Below are positions 1-11,440 of a stretch of DNA of 64,000 nt, in pieces. Made by a program: the position numbers and the translations under genes. The first letter of the stretch is position 1. Each line of letters starts with the position of its first letter. The notes beneath the pieces are model-generated. The model did no database searches. It was not told the DNA's origin and was given only the letters and a program-made list of their open reading frames with translations. The stretch comes from Achatina immaculata (taxonomy: Eukaryota > Mollusca > Gastropoda > Stylommatophora > Achatinidae): the NCBI GenBank assembly GCA_009760885.1, contig CM019696.1:49158574-49222573 (forward strand), given 5' to 3'.

Positions 1-1378
1 ACATTTCTCTTGTTATTTCTTCCTACTACAGATATTTCTCTTGTTCTCTCTTCCTACTACAGATATTTCTCTTGTTCTCTCTTCCTACTACAGATATTTC
101 TCTTGTTCTCTCTTCCTACTACAGATATTTCTCTTGTTCTTTCTTCCTACTACAAACATTTCTCTTGTTCTCTCTTCCTACTACAGACATTTCTCTTGTT
201 CTTTCTTCCTACTACAGATATTTCTCTTGTTCTCTCTTCCTACTGCAGACATTTCTCTTGTTCTTTCTTCCTACTACAGATATTTCTCTTGTTCTCTCTT
301 CCTACTACAGATATTTCTCTTGTTCTCTCTTCCTACTACAGACATTTCTCTTGTTCTTTCTTCCTACTACAGATATTTCTCTTGTTATTTCTTCCTACTA
401 CAGATATTTCTCTTGTTCTTTCTTCCTACTACAGATATTTCTCTTGTTATTTCTTCCTACTACAGATATTTCTCTTGTTCTTTCTTCCTACTACAGATAT
501 TTCTCTTGTTATTTCTTCCTACTACAGACATTCCTCTTGTTCTCTCTTCCTACTACAGATATTTCTCTTGTTCTCTCTTCCTACTACAGACATTTCTCTT
601 GTTATTTCTTCCTACTACAGATATTTCTCTTGTTCTCTCTTCCTACTACAGATATTTCTCTTGTTATTTCTTCCTACTACAGACATTTCTCTTGTTCTCT
701 CTTCCTATTACAGATATTTCTCTTGTTATTTCTTCCTACTACAGACATTTCTCTTGTTCTCTCTTCCTACTACAGATATTTCTCTTGTTCTCTCTTCCTA
801 CTACAGATATTTCTCTTGTTCTCTCTTCCTACTACAGACATTTCTCTTGTTATTTCTTCTTATTACAGATATTTCTCTTGTTCTCTCTTCCTACTACAGA
901 TATTTCTCTTGTTCTTTCTTCCTACTACAGATATTTCTCTTGTTCTCTCTTCCTACTACAGATATTTCTCTTGTTCTCTCTTCCTACTGCAGATATTTCT
1001 CTTGTTATTTCTTCCTACTACAGACATTTCTCTTGTTCTCTCTTCCTACTACAGATATTTCTCTTGTTATTTCTTCCTACTACAGATATTTCTCTTGTTC
1101 TCTCTTCCTACTACAGATATTTCTCTTGTTCTCTCTTCCTACTACAGATATTTCTCTTGTTCTCTCTTCCTACTACAGATATTTCTCTTGTTCTTTCTTC
1201 CTGTCACAGACATTTCTCTTGTTCTTTCTTCCTGTCACAGACATTTCTCTTGTTCCTTCTTTCTGTTACAGGCATTTCTCTTGTTCTTTCTTCCTGTTAC
1301 AGGCATTTCTCTTGTTCTTTCTTCCTGTTACAGGCATTTCTCTTGTTCTTTCTTCCTGTCACAGACATTTCTCTTCAC
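1..1378. repeat. 31-bp minisatellite array, about 44 units
   Basis: The unit is a pyrimidine-rich 31-mer (TTTCTCTTGTTCT, then CTTCCTACTACAGATA). The last six or so units (from about 1,195) are diverged (CCTGTCACAG, CCTGTTACAG). Because 31 is not a multiple of 3 and the unit has few stops on this strand, all three + frames stay open for over 1.3 kb. These are repeat artefacts, not genes. Every unit has a polypyrimidine tract ending in CAG. The array runs off the left edge. Confidence 0.97.
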
Positions 1379-1380
1379 AT

Positions 1381-1674
1381 TTTTTTAGCTGTTGACTCCG
1401 CCATGTGTTTTCAACAATGTGCAGAGTACATTTTCCCCTCGAATTACGACGATTCGACTTACGATACCTCGACTTTACGATGGTGAAATAGCGACGTAAG
1501 ATCGTGTATGCTTGAAAGACTTAGGAGCAACAGCACTTCTCCATATACCGTTTCATGTTTTATAATTCTACACGCACAAATCAGCTGGATCAATTTTAAG
1601 ATTCGAAGATTCTGGTTTTTATAAGTCAGTCCTATTTTCACGTTAAGTTTTAGGTTAGTAGCAACTCCTAGGTT
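1381..1674. other. No gene seen
   Basis: Unique-looking sequence between two arrays. No coding signal, RNA gene or recognised repeat was seen. Confidence 0.6.
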
Positions 1675-1885
1675 TATAATCATTCCTACTTTCATAGCCA
1701 ATCCTGATTTCATAGCCAATCCTGATTTCATAGCCAATCCTGATTTCATAGCCAATCCTGATTTCATAGCCACTACTACTTTCACAGTCAATCCTACTTT
1801 CATACCCACTCTTATTTTCATAACCATTCCTACTTTCATAACCATTCCTACTTTCATAACCATTCCTACTTTCATAGCCCCTCTT
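1675..1885. repeat. 18-bp repeat array
   Basis: About eleven 18-bp units of the type TTTCATAGCCAATCCTGA, grading into TTTCATAACCATTCCTAC. The period is a multiple of 3, so the minus strand reads as a hexapeptide repeat. Nothing suggests it is a real protein. Confidence 0.9.
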
Positions 1886-1934
1886 AGTATGACGATCGGT
1901 GGAGTCTTGGTACAGTAGACTAACACAAAGAGAT

Positions 1935-2568
1935 ACAGGAAGTGTAGACATATAAACATAGATACGGGACGTGTAGGCAGATAGATACAAGAAATGTATG
2001 CTAATAAACATAGATATAAGAAGTTTAGGATGGTAAACATGGATACAGGGAATGTAGGATGATAAAGCCAGATACAGAAAATGTACGATGATAAACACAG
2101 ATATAGGAAGTGTAGAATGATAAACATTGATGTAGGAAGTTTAGGGTGATAAACATAAATATAAAAAGTGTAGGATGATAAACATTGATACAGGAAGTGT
2201 AGGATGATTAACATAGATGTAGGAAGTGTAGGATGATAAACATAGACATAGGAAGTGTAGGATGATAAACATAAATATAGGAAATGTAAGATTATAAACA
2301 TAGAAACAGGAAATGTAGGATGATAAACTTAGACACAGGAAGTGTAGGATGATAAACATAGACACAGGAAGTGTAGAATGATAAACATAGACACAGGAAG
2401 TGTAGGATGATAAACATAGACACAGGAAGTGTAGGATGATAAACATAAATATAGGAATTGTAGGATTATAAACATAGACACAGGAAGTGTAGGATGATAA
2501 ACTTAGACACAGGAAGTGTAGGATGATAAACATAGACACAGGAAGTGTAGGATGATAAACATATACTG
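1935..2568. repeat. 29-bp minisatellite array, first locus
   Basis: About 22 units of AGGAAGTGTAGGATGATAAA plus CATAGACAC. Open minus-strand frames cycle through three units and are artefacts. A related 29-bp array recurs at 5,700-6,050. Confidence 0.95.
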
Positions 2569-2861
2569 TTAAAAAAAAGAAATGAAACAAATACGATGTT
2601 GCGATTTAAACTGAAGTTTGCTGATCAGACAAGGTCAAATTATCTGAAACGTTCACTTGGACATCAGCTTCACGTGCTGACATAAATTGTACTCAGTAGA
2701 TGATTCATGAGCACAAAAAAGCGACATTAGTCAAAACAGAATTTTTGACAATAACTCACGACAGAACTTGCAGAACACAAAACTCACGGACCATGTTATT
2801 GAATGCCTATAAAAGATTGACGCTCCTTGAATCGATTCATCTGAAAATTCAGTGCGCAAGT

Positions 2862-3817
2862 ATGGCTCATCTCACTACAGAACAACGACTCATCATCATT
2901 GGACGTTTACAGACTGGACAGTCACAAAGTGTAGTGGCCAGACAATTTAATGTGGTTAGAAGCACCATTAATCGCATTTGGGGACGATTTCAAGAAACTG
3001 GCTCAGTTGCAGACCGGCCGCGCAGTGGAAGACACATAGTCACAACTCCTGCCGAAGACCGCATTCATACGGCTGCGTCACCTCAGGAATCTATTTGCAT
3101 CTGCGTCCTCAACAGTCCAGTCAATGACAGCAGCTTGTAGAATTTCAGATCAAACGGTCAGGAACCGGCTGCACGATGTTGGTCTTTGGGCTAGAAGACA
3201 CTACAGAGGTTATATTCTTATTGACCGGCATCGACAGAATCGACTGCAGTGGGCGAACCAGCATCGTCAGTGGACAGTTGCGAATGATTAAAGAAGGGTT
3301 TGGTTTAGTGATGGATCATTCTTTCTGCTCCAGCGACACGATAGACGGAGAAGAGTTTACTGCAGAGTCCATGAGCGCTACGCCCAGAACTGCGTGGATG
3401 AGGTTCCTCCACATTGTGGTGGAGGTGTACTGATGTGTGGGGGACGATGTAAACTTCATGGGAAGAAGTGATCTGGCGCAATTTGAAAGACGCCTGAATG
3501 CCCAACGATTCGTCACTGAAATTCTTCGTCCTCACGTCCTTCCACTTCTGGCTGCACCAGGGTCGACTTTTCAGCAGGATAACGCTCGACCTCATGTGGC
3601 ACAACTCACCAACCAGTTCCTCGCTGACAACAACGTCCAGACCATTCCGTGGCCATCCATGTCATAAGACATGACACCAATAGAGTACTTGTGGGATGAA
3701 CTCAACAGACAAATCCGCCAGCGAGACGTGGCGCCAACCAATCTCCGACAGCTGTCTCTTGCACTGCGAGAAGAGTGGGCAGTCATCCCACAACAACAGA
3801 TCCAACGTCTAATATAA
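2862..3817 (+). pseudogene. Tc1-like transposase pseudogene (DD34E)
   Basis: This is a decayed cut-and-paste transposase of the Tc1 group. The chosen start (2,862) opens an intact N-terminal paired/HTH region beginning MAHLTTEQR, with a GRPRSGR-type hinge at about residues 50-57. The frame then shifts near 3,080-3,140. Catalytic landmarks are still readable in shifted frames: an FSDGSFF motif near 3,310, QQDNARPH near 3,575, and PIEYLWDELNRQ near 3,680. Thirty-four residues separate the second Asp from the Glu, as expected for DD34E. An in-frame stop (TAA, about 3,665) lies between them. The region ends at a natural-looking stop. I did not find convincing terminal inverted repeats. It cannot make active transposase as it stands. 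Confidence 0.88.
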
Positions 3818-3819
3818 TA

Positions 3820-4205
3820 ATTTAATGTTTATGATTAAAAGGAATAGATTTTTAAAGGGGCTATGAAGAAGAGAGATAACATATGAAAAGTGCGATGAGA
3901 AACAAATGATACAGAAAACAGTAGACTATTAAACAGACAGAATTTGTAGACTATTAAACAGAGGTACCAGATGCACTGAAGAAACATAGACCTAAACATA
4001 AGAAAGTGTACAGAGGTATAAGAAGTTTTGACAAATAGGCGGTTATATTGTGCACAGATTGACAAGTGCACAAACAAAATTACAACCCTCATGTGTCGCG
4101 GCAACATCTGCTGAATAAACAGTCAGACAGAGTCTGTCAGCGCCAGACAGCAATGCAGAAAATCTATGAAATATTTGGATACAAATACCACTTCACTTTC
4201 TGGCT
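3820..4205. other. No gene seen; weak 29-bp-like remnants
   Basis: Contains fragments resembling the nearby 29-bp array (AGAAGTTT, AGAAAGTGTACAG), but no coding region and no clear element. Confidence 0.5.
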
Positions 4206-4207
4206 GT

Positions 4208-4760
4208 TTAACCGGCATAGCTAGCAGGATTTGAGGCGAGAGAAAGTAGGTCAGAAAACAGGCATGGCTAGCAGGATTTGAGGCGAGAGAAAGTAGGTCA
4301 GAAAACATGCAAAGTTAGCAGGATCTGAGGCGAGAGAAAGTAGGTCAGAAAACAGGCAAAGTCAGCAGGATTTGAGGCGAGAGAAAGTAGGTCAGAAAAC
4401 ATGCAAAGTTAGCAGGATCTGAGGCGAGAGAAAGTAGGTCAGAAAACAGGCAAAGTCAGCAGGATTTGAGGCGAGAGAAAGTAGGTCAGAAAACAGGCAC
4501 AGTTAGCAGGATTTGAGGCGTGAGAAAATAGGTCAGAAAACATGCAAAGTTAGCAGGATTTGAGGCGAGAGAAAGTAGGTCAGAAAACAGGCACAGTTAG
4601 CAGGATTTGAGGCGAGAGAAAGTAGGTCAGAAAACAGGCATAGCTAGCAGGATTTGAGGCGACAGAAAGTATATCAGAAAACAGGCATAGCTAGCAGGAT
4701 TTGAGGCAACAGAAAGTCAGAAAACAGGCACAGAAAGAATGATTCGAAGCGAGATAAAGC
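4208..4760. repeat. 47-bp minisatellite array, about 12 units
   Basis: The unit runs from GCTAGCAGGATTTGAGGCGA through GAGAAAGTAGGTCAG to AAAACAGGCA. The period is 47 bp, with substitutions in the GCTAGC/GTTAGC/GTCAGC segment. The last two units are shortened. Confidence 0.95.
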
Positions 4761-4892
4761 AGGTCAGAAAACAGACACAGACTGGCTTACAATAACGACA
4801 AGCAGCAACAGAAAACATGATCAAGACATCATTCATAGGAATCAAACTGTATGGGGAAAAATAGTAACATAAATCTTTGCTTATTTTAGTAC

Positions 4893-5090
4893 CCATGAAA
4901 AAGAGAGAGAGAAAGAAGGAGGGAAAGAAAGAGACAGAAGGAGGGAAAGAAAGAGAGAGAGAGGATGGAAAGAAATAGAGAGAAGGAGGGAAATAATAAA
5001 GAAAGAGGAAAGAGAGAGAGGGAGAGAGAGGGGGGGGAAAGAAAGAGAGAATGATAAAAAGAGAAAGGAAGGGAGAAAACGAGAAAACGA
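4893..5090. repeat. Purine-rich GA/GGA low-complexity tract
   Basis: Nearly all A/G on the + strand (GAAAGAAAGAGA, GGAGGGAAAG). This is a polypurine/polypyrimidine tract with H-DNA potential, adjacent to a Penelope-like fragment. Confidence 0.9.
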
Positions 5091-5094
5091 TGAA

Positions 5095-5525
5095 GGAATA
5101 GAAGGATTGTGTCTTTTGTTCAAGAAGAACTCGATAGCCTGAACTCTCTGGTCACGAAAGATGGATGTATACAAGGACACTACATCAAGAGTGGGTGTCT
5201 GAGTGGTGAAGTGGTTAGTGCACTGGTCTCTCATGGCGAAGTTCGGGGGTTCGAATCCGGCCGGCGGCACCCCCAGTCACCCAGCTGTAGAAATGGGTAC
5301 CTGACTTCTTCTGGAGTTGGGGAAGGAAAGGCAGCCAGGCGTGATACTGACCATATCACCCTCTAGTGTGCTGACAGGTCAAGGAAAATAACTAAGGCAC
5401 TAACACCATATCCCTATGTGCCTCTAAGGCATGACAGGGTCACCTTTACTTACTTTTTACATCAAGAGCGAAGATGCAGTAAGCGAAAGGCATCTTGTTT
5501 CGCCATCTCCATCTCCTCCAGACCG
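5095..5525 (-). mobile_element. Penelope-like element RT fragment, split by a SINE
   Basis: On the minus strand the sequence reads ALDVVSLYTSI, then about 15 residues on FFLNKRHNPS. This resembles the reverse-transcriptase palm of Penelope-like elements (LDV-SLYT-IP motif). The reading continues upstream in the part right of the SINE (5,469-5,500). It is only a fragment; the downstream RT motifs, including YxDD, were not found. Confidence 0.65.
5192..5457 (+). mobile_element. tRNA-derived SINE with perfect 11-bp target-site duplication
   Basis: The 5' head is tRNA-like: GGGTGTC at the start pairs with GGCACCC near 5,270 as a 7-bp acceptor stem. An A-box-like stretch (TGAGTGGTGAAGTGGTTAGT) and a B box (GGTTCGAATCC) lie between. 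The body includes CACCCAGCTGTAGAAATGGG and the tail ends in TTTACTTACTTTT. The target-site duplication TACATCAAGAG lies at 5,181-5,191 and 5,458-5,468. Further copies or fragments are at 6,838, 20,520, 24,843, 42,918 and 61,370. Transcription by RNA polymerase III is inferred from the boxes. Confidence 0.88.
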
Positions 5526-5554
5526 AGCCAAATACACGTGAACTCCTTGGGGAA

Positions 5555-6175
5555 CCCCCATTAGTGGCGTACAGAGTAGGACAAGAACCTCAAGGACCTA
5601 CCAGTTAGAAGTCGCCTTAAGACAGAGGACATCTTTTATTTTATCAAACGTTGTGGTCGTCGTAGATGTAACATTTGCCCGTTTGTTGTCGAGGCCATGA
5701 TAAGCTTAGATATAGGAAGTTTAGTATGAGAAACTTAGATATAGGAAGTTTAGTATGAGAAACTTAGATATAGGAAGTTTAGTATGATAAACTTAGATAT
5801 AGGAAGTTTAGTATGATAAACTTAGATATAGGAAGTTTAGTATGATAAACTTAGATATAGGAAGTTTAGTATGATAAACTTAGATATAGGAAGTGTAGTA
5901 TGAGAAACATAGATACAGGAAGTGTAGGATGATAAATACAGGAAGTATATGATGAGAAATACAGATACAGGAAGTGTAGGAAGATAAACATAGATACAGG
6001 AAGTGTAGGATGGTAAACATAGATACAGGAAGTGTAGGATGATAAACACGTTATCAGTTCGGGAGGGTTTCACCTGCACTTCACGCATTGTCATTTATGC
6101 CATTATGTGCAAACGTTGAGATATGAAGTATATAGGGGAGACCGGTTTACGCTTAGTTTTCCTCACCATCTTTGA
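5555..6175 (+). mobile_element. Penelope-like element C-terminal region (linker plus GIY-YIG), interrupted by an array
   Basis: On the + strand near 5,555-5,700 the frame reads PPLVAYR, LKDLPVRSRL, then CGRRRCNICPFVVEA. This is the pattern of the Penelope-like RT/endonuclease linker with its Cys-rich motif. After the 29-bp array, 6,060-6,175 reads FTCTSRIVIYAIMCKR then MKYIGETG, matching a GIY-YIG endonuclease start. The array sits exactly between the two parts. Orientation is opposite to the RT fragment at 5,095-5,525, so these are different copies or a rearranged one. Confidence 0.65.
5700..6048. repeat. 29-bp minisatellite array, second locus
   Basis: About 12 units of TGATAAACTTAGATATAGGA plus AGTTTAGTA, grading into AGGAAGTGTAGGATGATAAA. 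Same family and period as the array at 1,935-2,568, but located inside a Penelope-like element. Confidence 0.93.
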
Positions 6176-6184
6176 GAACGATAA

Positions 6185-6505
6185 GAGAGAGAGAGAGGGA
6201 GAGAAGAGTGAGGGGCAACAGAGAAGAAAGAAACAGAGGTCGGAGAGAAAGAGTAGAGAAACAAAAGGAGAAAAGAGAGAGATAAGAGAGAAAGACGAGA
6301 GAGAAAGAGGGAGAGAAAGAAAAACAAAGAAGAGATAGGAAAGAGAAAAGAAACAAAATTGGACAGAAAGAGAGGAGAGATATAGGTAGAGTAGAAATAG
6401 ATGAGAGAGAGAGCGAGAGAAATGAAGAGAGGGGAGAAAGACAGTAAAGAGAAGAGAGAGAGAGAGAAGAAGAAGAAGACCGAAAGAGAGAAAAGATTAG
6501 ATCAT
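6185..6505. repeat. Purine-rich GAGA tract
   Basis: GA-dominated low-complexity sequence. Open frames on both strands (Arg/Glu/Lys-rich or Ser/Leu/Phe-rich) are artefacts of composition. Confidence 0.9.
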
Positions 6506-6837
6506 CGAAATAAGACTTTTTTAGATCGCATTTACTGGATTATTCAGACAAAATTTCGCTGTACGAGCTCCACACTTAAGAGACAACCTTAGAGTAGACA
6601 GAACCAGCTATCGTGACATACAGATTATTTTATCATAATGTGCATCACATATTGCTACCACAGTACACTGTATGTGTATGGAAACTGATGGTTATGTCCT
6701 TATCATACAGTATATGTGATTGCTAAGAAGAGATACAGTGGACTTAAGAGTGGAAGAGGAGAAGAAGCTGGAGGACATGAAGCCAGAATGAAGAAACACT
6801 GGCTCCTTACATAGATCTCTAGCGGACCGTGACGGAT

Positions 6838-7030
6838 TCTGTTTTCTTATGTTTCCCTTGGCCTGTAGGCACACTGGAGGCTGATGTAGTCAGCATCTCG
6901 GCTGACCGCCTCTCCTTCCACAGCTCCAAGAGAAACCAGGTACCTGTTTCTGCTGCAGAGGGTGGCTGGGGCGCCCCTGACAAGGATTCGAACCACAGAG
7001 GTTTGATATGTTAGTTTAACGCGCCTATCA
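6838..7030 (-). mobile_element. Decayed copy of the tRNA-derived SINE
   Basis: On the minus strand a B box GGTTCGAATCC (near 6,985) precedes a body resembling the SINE at 5,192 (CAGCCACC, GGTACCTG, ACTACATCAGCCTCCAGTGT). No target-site duplication was recognised. Confidence 0.7.
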
Positions 7031-7057
7031 CTTCTTCTAACTAATAATGGAGATACA

Positions 7058-7624
7058 ATGAGGGAAATTAAAATGAGGACATCTATCCCTCTTCAGAAAG
7101 TAAAACAAATAAAGAATCTGTGGAGAGGAGCGGACAGAACTACAAAAATAAGATTTGTATGGGCATGCATCTTTCCCATCGCAACATATGCCTGTGAGAC
7201 CTGGACACTTAACAAAACATCTGAGAAACACATAAATGCCTTTGAATGTAAATGTTCCAGAAGAGTACTTCAAATATCATGGACACAAAAAAGAACAAAC
7301 ATATCCATACTACAAGAACGTAACATTGAAAAAGGCTGGCTAGTAAAGAGGATTAAAGAGAGAAAACGTAAATATTTTGGACACATTAAACGTCATGATA
7401 ATCTAGAGAAGACCGTTTTAGAAGGGTACATAATGGGAAAAAGAAAAAGAGGAAGACCAAGGCGAAGATGGCTGTAAGACATCGTTGATGATCTGCAAAC
7501 GGATGCATCAGCAGCAGGGCATCTTGCTCAGAATCGAGAGGCCTACAGGAGTGCTGTTAGGGAGGCAAAGTTTCTCAAGGGACATGCAAATGAATGAATG
7601 AATGAATGAATGAATGAATGAATG
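7058..7624 (+). mobile_element. 5'-truncated LINE, RT C-terminal end with (AATG)n tail
   Basis: Reads as the C-terminal part of a non-LTR reverse transcriptase: YACETWTLNK at about residue 46, a YFGHIKR motif, then GKRKRGRPRRRWL and, after one stop, DIVDDLQTDASAAGHL. The element ends at GGGACATGCAAATG followed by nine AATG units (7,589-7,624). Related 3' ends are at 39,028 and 46,972. The clade was not resolved. Confidence 0.85.
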
Positions 7625-7920
7625 ATCACTTCTTCTACCCAGACGTTCAAATATCCCTACTGGGAGATGGAGAGAGAAGAGAGAGGAAAGATATGGAACA
7701 CAGAGAGAAGAAAAGAAACAGAGAGAGCGCACAAAAAATGGGGCATGAAAAACGGAGTGAAAGAAAACAACAATGCTCGGGGGAGGACGGAGGAAGCAGA
7801 GTAAGAGAGCTCTTCAGCTGACAAGCTTAAGAGAAACTGGCGTGACCTTGAGCAAGGTCTGGAAAATGGAACAATGAGATCCGTGTGCTGATGAACTGAG
7901 AGAAACAGACATTAGGTAAC

Positions 7921-9342
7921 TTCTTCTTCTTCTTCGTTCGCTTCTACCACCAAGACAGCCCTGTGATCCTACTGAATTTACGCCTGTGGTCCTCGATAGG
8001 TCCCTGAGAGGACCACAAGAGGTTCAGAGTATCGCGGGGCTTGGTCCTGAATATCCTTGGTGGGTCTCAGAAGCGGGAATGCGTGACACCGTGGTTTTCG
8101 TTGCACCAGTTTAATCTAGAGTTGGACTTTCTCACCGGAAAACCTCGACGTGTTTTGGATATCAGTACATCCCCGCCAGATGAGAAGTGGTAGCCCACCC
8201 AGGCCAGAGTTGGACTTTCTCACGGGAAAACTTCGACATGCTTTGGGATACCTGTGTATCACCGCCGGGTGAGAGGTGGTTGCCCATCCAGTCCAGCGTT
8301 GGACTTTCTCACTGGAAAACCTCAGCGTGATTAGGATACGCATACATCCCCTCCGGGTGAGAGGTGGTTGCCTATGTAGACTGCCCTGGTCCAGTGTCTC
8401 CGACTTCAGCATTTTGTGCTCGTGGCCTCTACCTTTCCTAGTTGTGACCAGGGCGGAGCTTTTTGTCCAGGAGGACGAATCCTCGCCACTAGTGACTTCT
8501 ACCCCTGGGTTGAGCCGGTTTAAGCATATTATCCCAGTATAAGTGTGTTTAGGATGTGACCGACCTCTAGAGCAGAGGTGCCGTGACATGCGTAGCCATC
8601 AGGTTTCACCCCTGGTGTACTCACCCGTGGAGTAAGGCAGTTTAAGCATATTTCACCAGTATGGGTGTATTTTGGACGTGGCTGGCCTCTCGAGCAGAGG
8701 TGCCGTGGTATGGATAGCTCTCATCACGATACTACTGGACATACGGATTAAGCTTCACTTTATCCTTTCCATCACCTTTTCATATCGGCGCCATACAGTA
8801 ACCCTAACTGCTTTTCCGCATTTTCTTCCTTGGCAGGGAAGAGTTTCACTCCACGCGCGGCATCCGAAGAATCTCGCCAGCAGTGTCTTAACCTCTGGGT
8901 TAAGCCGGTTCAGGCACTTCGCCCGATGTGAGTGCACTTAGGACGTGGTCGACCTCTAGATCAGAGGTGCCGTGGTTTATACTTTTTACTTTGCTTAGTC
9001 CTTTCTTTCACCTTTTCCACAGCTGTGCTGCGCGGCAACCCCATTCGCGCCTTTCTTCACTGGCCAGGAGGAGCCCCACTCCACGCATGGCAGCTGAAGA
9101 ATCTCGCAAGCAGTGGTAGATGAGCTACCAAACAAGACTCATCTACCCTAAACGTCTGGATTTCAGGCGCCAGATATTCGCCTTCGCCCCTTCTCCTGTC
9201 AGTTTGAACAGTTCTGCCACGAGAAGGTCAGGAGCTGGACTTGACTGTCAGAGGCTGTTTGAGACGCGCGCCTTGGAGACACTTCATTGGAGTGGAGTTC
9301 GTATCCCCCACCCCACCTCCGGCAATTACAGTCCTTAGAACC
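7921..9342 (-). mobile_element. 1.42-kb retro-insertion flanked by a perfect 12-bp repeat
   Basis: The block is bounded by identical ACATTAGGTAAC copies at 7,909-7,920 and 9,343-9,354. It starts with a (TTC)n run, i.e. a (GAA)n 3' tail on the minus strand, as in retroposed elements. Inside are two module types. An ~88-bp module (GTTGGACTTTCTCAC, CGGGTGAGAGGTGG) occurs three times (8,110-8,370). A longer module (GGTTAAGCCGGTTCAGGCAC; GACCTCTAGAGCAGAGGTGC) occurs about four times (8,500-9,110). No recognisable protein. It could be a 5'-truncated LINE 3' UTR or a long non-autonomous retroelement. Confidence 0.75.
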
Positions 9343-9419
9343 ACATTAGGTAACAAGAATAAAGAAAATATACAAAAGTATAAATACAAATAAATGAAAA
9401 GAGATATAAAGAACAGATT

Positions 9420-9715
<296 letters not shown>

Positions 9716-9719
9716 ACTT

Positions 9720-10140
9720 GGACATTCACAACCTGGCTATAATGTAAAAGATGATTATCACCATCATTAAAACTAGTAAGACGGACCGTACTCCATAAGA
9801 AGCCAGCCACAAGAGGGAGAAAATCAAGCAAATACATCAAGTACATCAAAGGAAATAATGCACAGCTAAAGAGACAGTTGTGTCAGTCACACGAGTATTT
9901 TATACCTGGACATGATCGTTCATACTTACAAGAAGTCCACTAAAACTCTAGCCATCATTCAATATGTCCCGTTACTTGAAAGCGACGTACTTCATTTCAA
10001 AGCGAATTATTTCAGTTGTTGATTTTAAGAAAGATCTGCTTGTATGATATTCTGTTGTTTTAATTTTCTGTTTGTTCTAACTTGCAGTTTTGTCTAAGCA
10101 TTAACTATGGTGTATTTTCAAGATATACAGATCTAACGTT
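9720..10140. other. No gene seen
   Basis: AT-rich sequence without coding signal or recognised repeat. Confidence 0.55.
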
Positions 10141-10149
10141 CGCACCGCT

Positions 10150-10625
10150 GATATTTGTACATTCTTCGTGTAAACATGTTGACAATTAGTATATATGTAA
10201 TTAGCACGTTAAAGTTAGTATATTCGTAATTAACACGTTGGTAGCTAACACATTTGTAATTAACACTTTGACAGTTACCATATTTGTAATTAACACCATT
10301 GGCAGTTAACATTCTTGTGAATAACACCATTGGAAGTTAACATATTTGTAATTAACAAGTAGGAAGCTAGCATATCTATAATTAACACGTTGGCAGTTAA
10401 CATATTTTAAATGAACACATTGGCTGCTAACACATTTGTAATTAACACGTGGAATATATATATATATATATTCGTAATTTATAAAAAATAAATATATTGG
10501 TAATTAACACATTGGCAGTATATTTGTAATGAACGCAATTAACATATTTGTAATTAACACGTTGGCAGTATACTTGTAATTAACGTGTTAGCAGTTGGTA
10601 TTTTTGTAATTAACACTTTCATAGA
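10150..10625. repeat. Diverged ~31-bp AT-rich repeat
   Basis: Many imperfect copies of GTAATTAACACGTTGGCAGT spaced about 30 bp apart, with an (AT)n interruption near 10,453. Confidence 0.8.
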
Positions 10626-10985
10626 TACAAAGATTCCTGTGAGTCACTTGTAAATATATGAAAAATAAGTTAATCGCTGTATTATTTAGTTAAAATTCAC
10701 AAGTTTGTAAATCTTATGAAATGACTTGTACTCTCTTATATTTACATATTTATAAGTGATTACTTGTGGTAAATATAAAACACATGTTATTATTTGGCAA
10801 GATCTGGCTCTATCATGCTTATATTTCATACATATGTATCTATATACACTCATCTTCTGAAAAATATCTGGTAAACACGTTCATATTTTACAGTTTTATA
10901 TGTTTCACTTCAACCATTTCCAGTAAACTCGCCAGTTTGTAAAGATGGAAGATATGTGGCCGCGGTCCATAGACATATCGTTTCA
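10626..10985. other. No gene seen, AT-rich
   Basis: AT-rich stretch without recognisable feature. Confidence 0.5.
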
Positions 10986-10989
10986 GTTT

Positions 10990-11440
10990 GTGAGAACTAT
11001 AAATATTGCCACAATTTTAAACTAGTCGACTGTGTGAATATTATCACAATCTTAAACTGGTCGACTGTGTGAATATTATCACAATCTTAAACTGGTCGAC
11101 TGTGTGAATATTATCACAATCTTAAACTGGTCGACTGTGTGAATATTATCACAATCTTAAACTGGTCGACTGTGTGAATATTATCACAATCTTAAATTGG
11201 TCGACTGTGTGAATATTATCACAATCTCAAACTGGTCGACTGTGTGAATATTATCACAATCTTAAACTGGTCGACTGTGTGAATATTATCACAATCTTAA
11301 ACTGGTCGACTGTGTGAATATTATCACAATCTTAAACTGGTCGACTGTGAATATTGCCACATTCCTAAACAGGACGACTATGTGAATTTTGCCACAAATA
11401 AGAACGTCGACTATGTGAATATTGCCACAGTCTGTAATTC
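10990..11440. repeat. 35-bp minisatellite array, about 11 units
   Basis: The unit is TCGACTGTGTGAATATTATC plus ACAATCTTAAACTGG. Consecutive GTCGAC cores are exactly 35 bp apart from about 11,025 to 11,345, then the units become irregular. Confidence 0.95.

Noticed and set aside
10..1486. Three overlapping 440-480-residue open frames on +
   Set aside because: All come from a 31-bp repeat with few stops. Equal openness of three frames is the mark of a tandem array, not coding.
5192..5275. A functional tRNA gene
   Set aside because: Acceptor and T arms look good, but no convincing anticodon arm. It is continuous with a SINE body and flanked by a target duplication.
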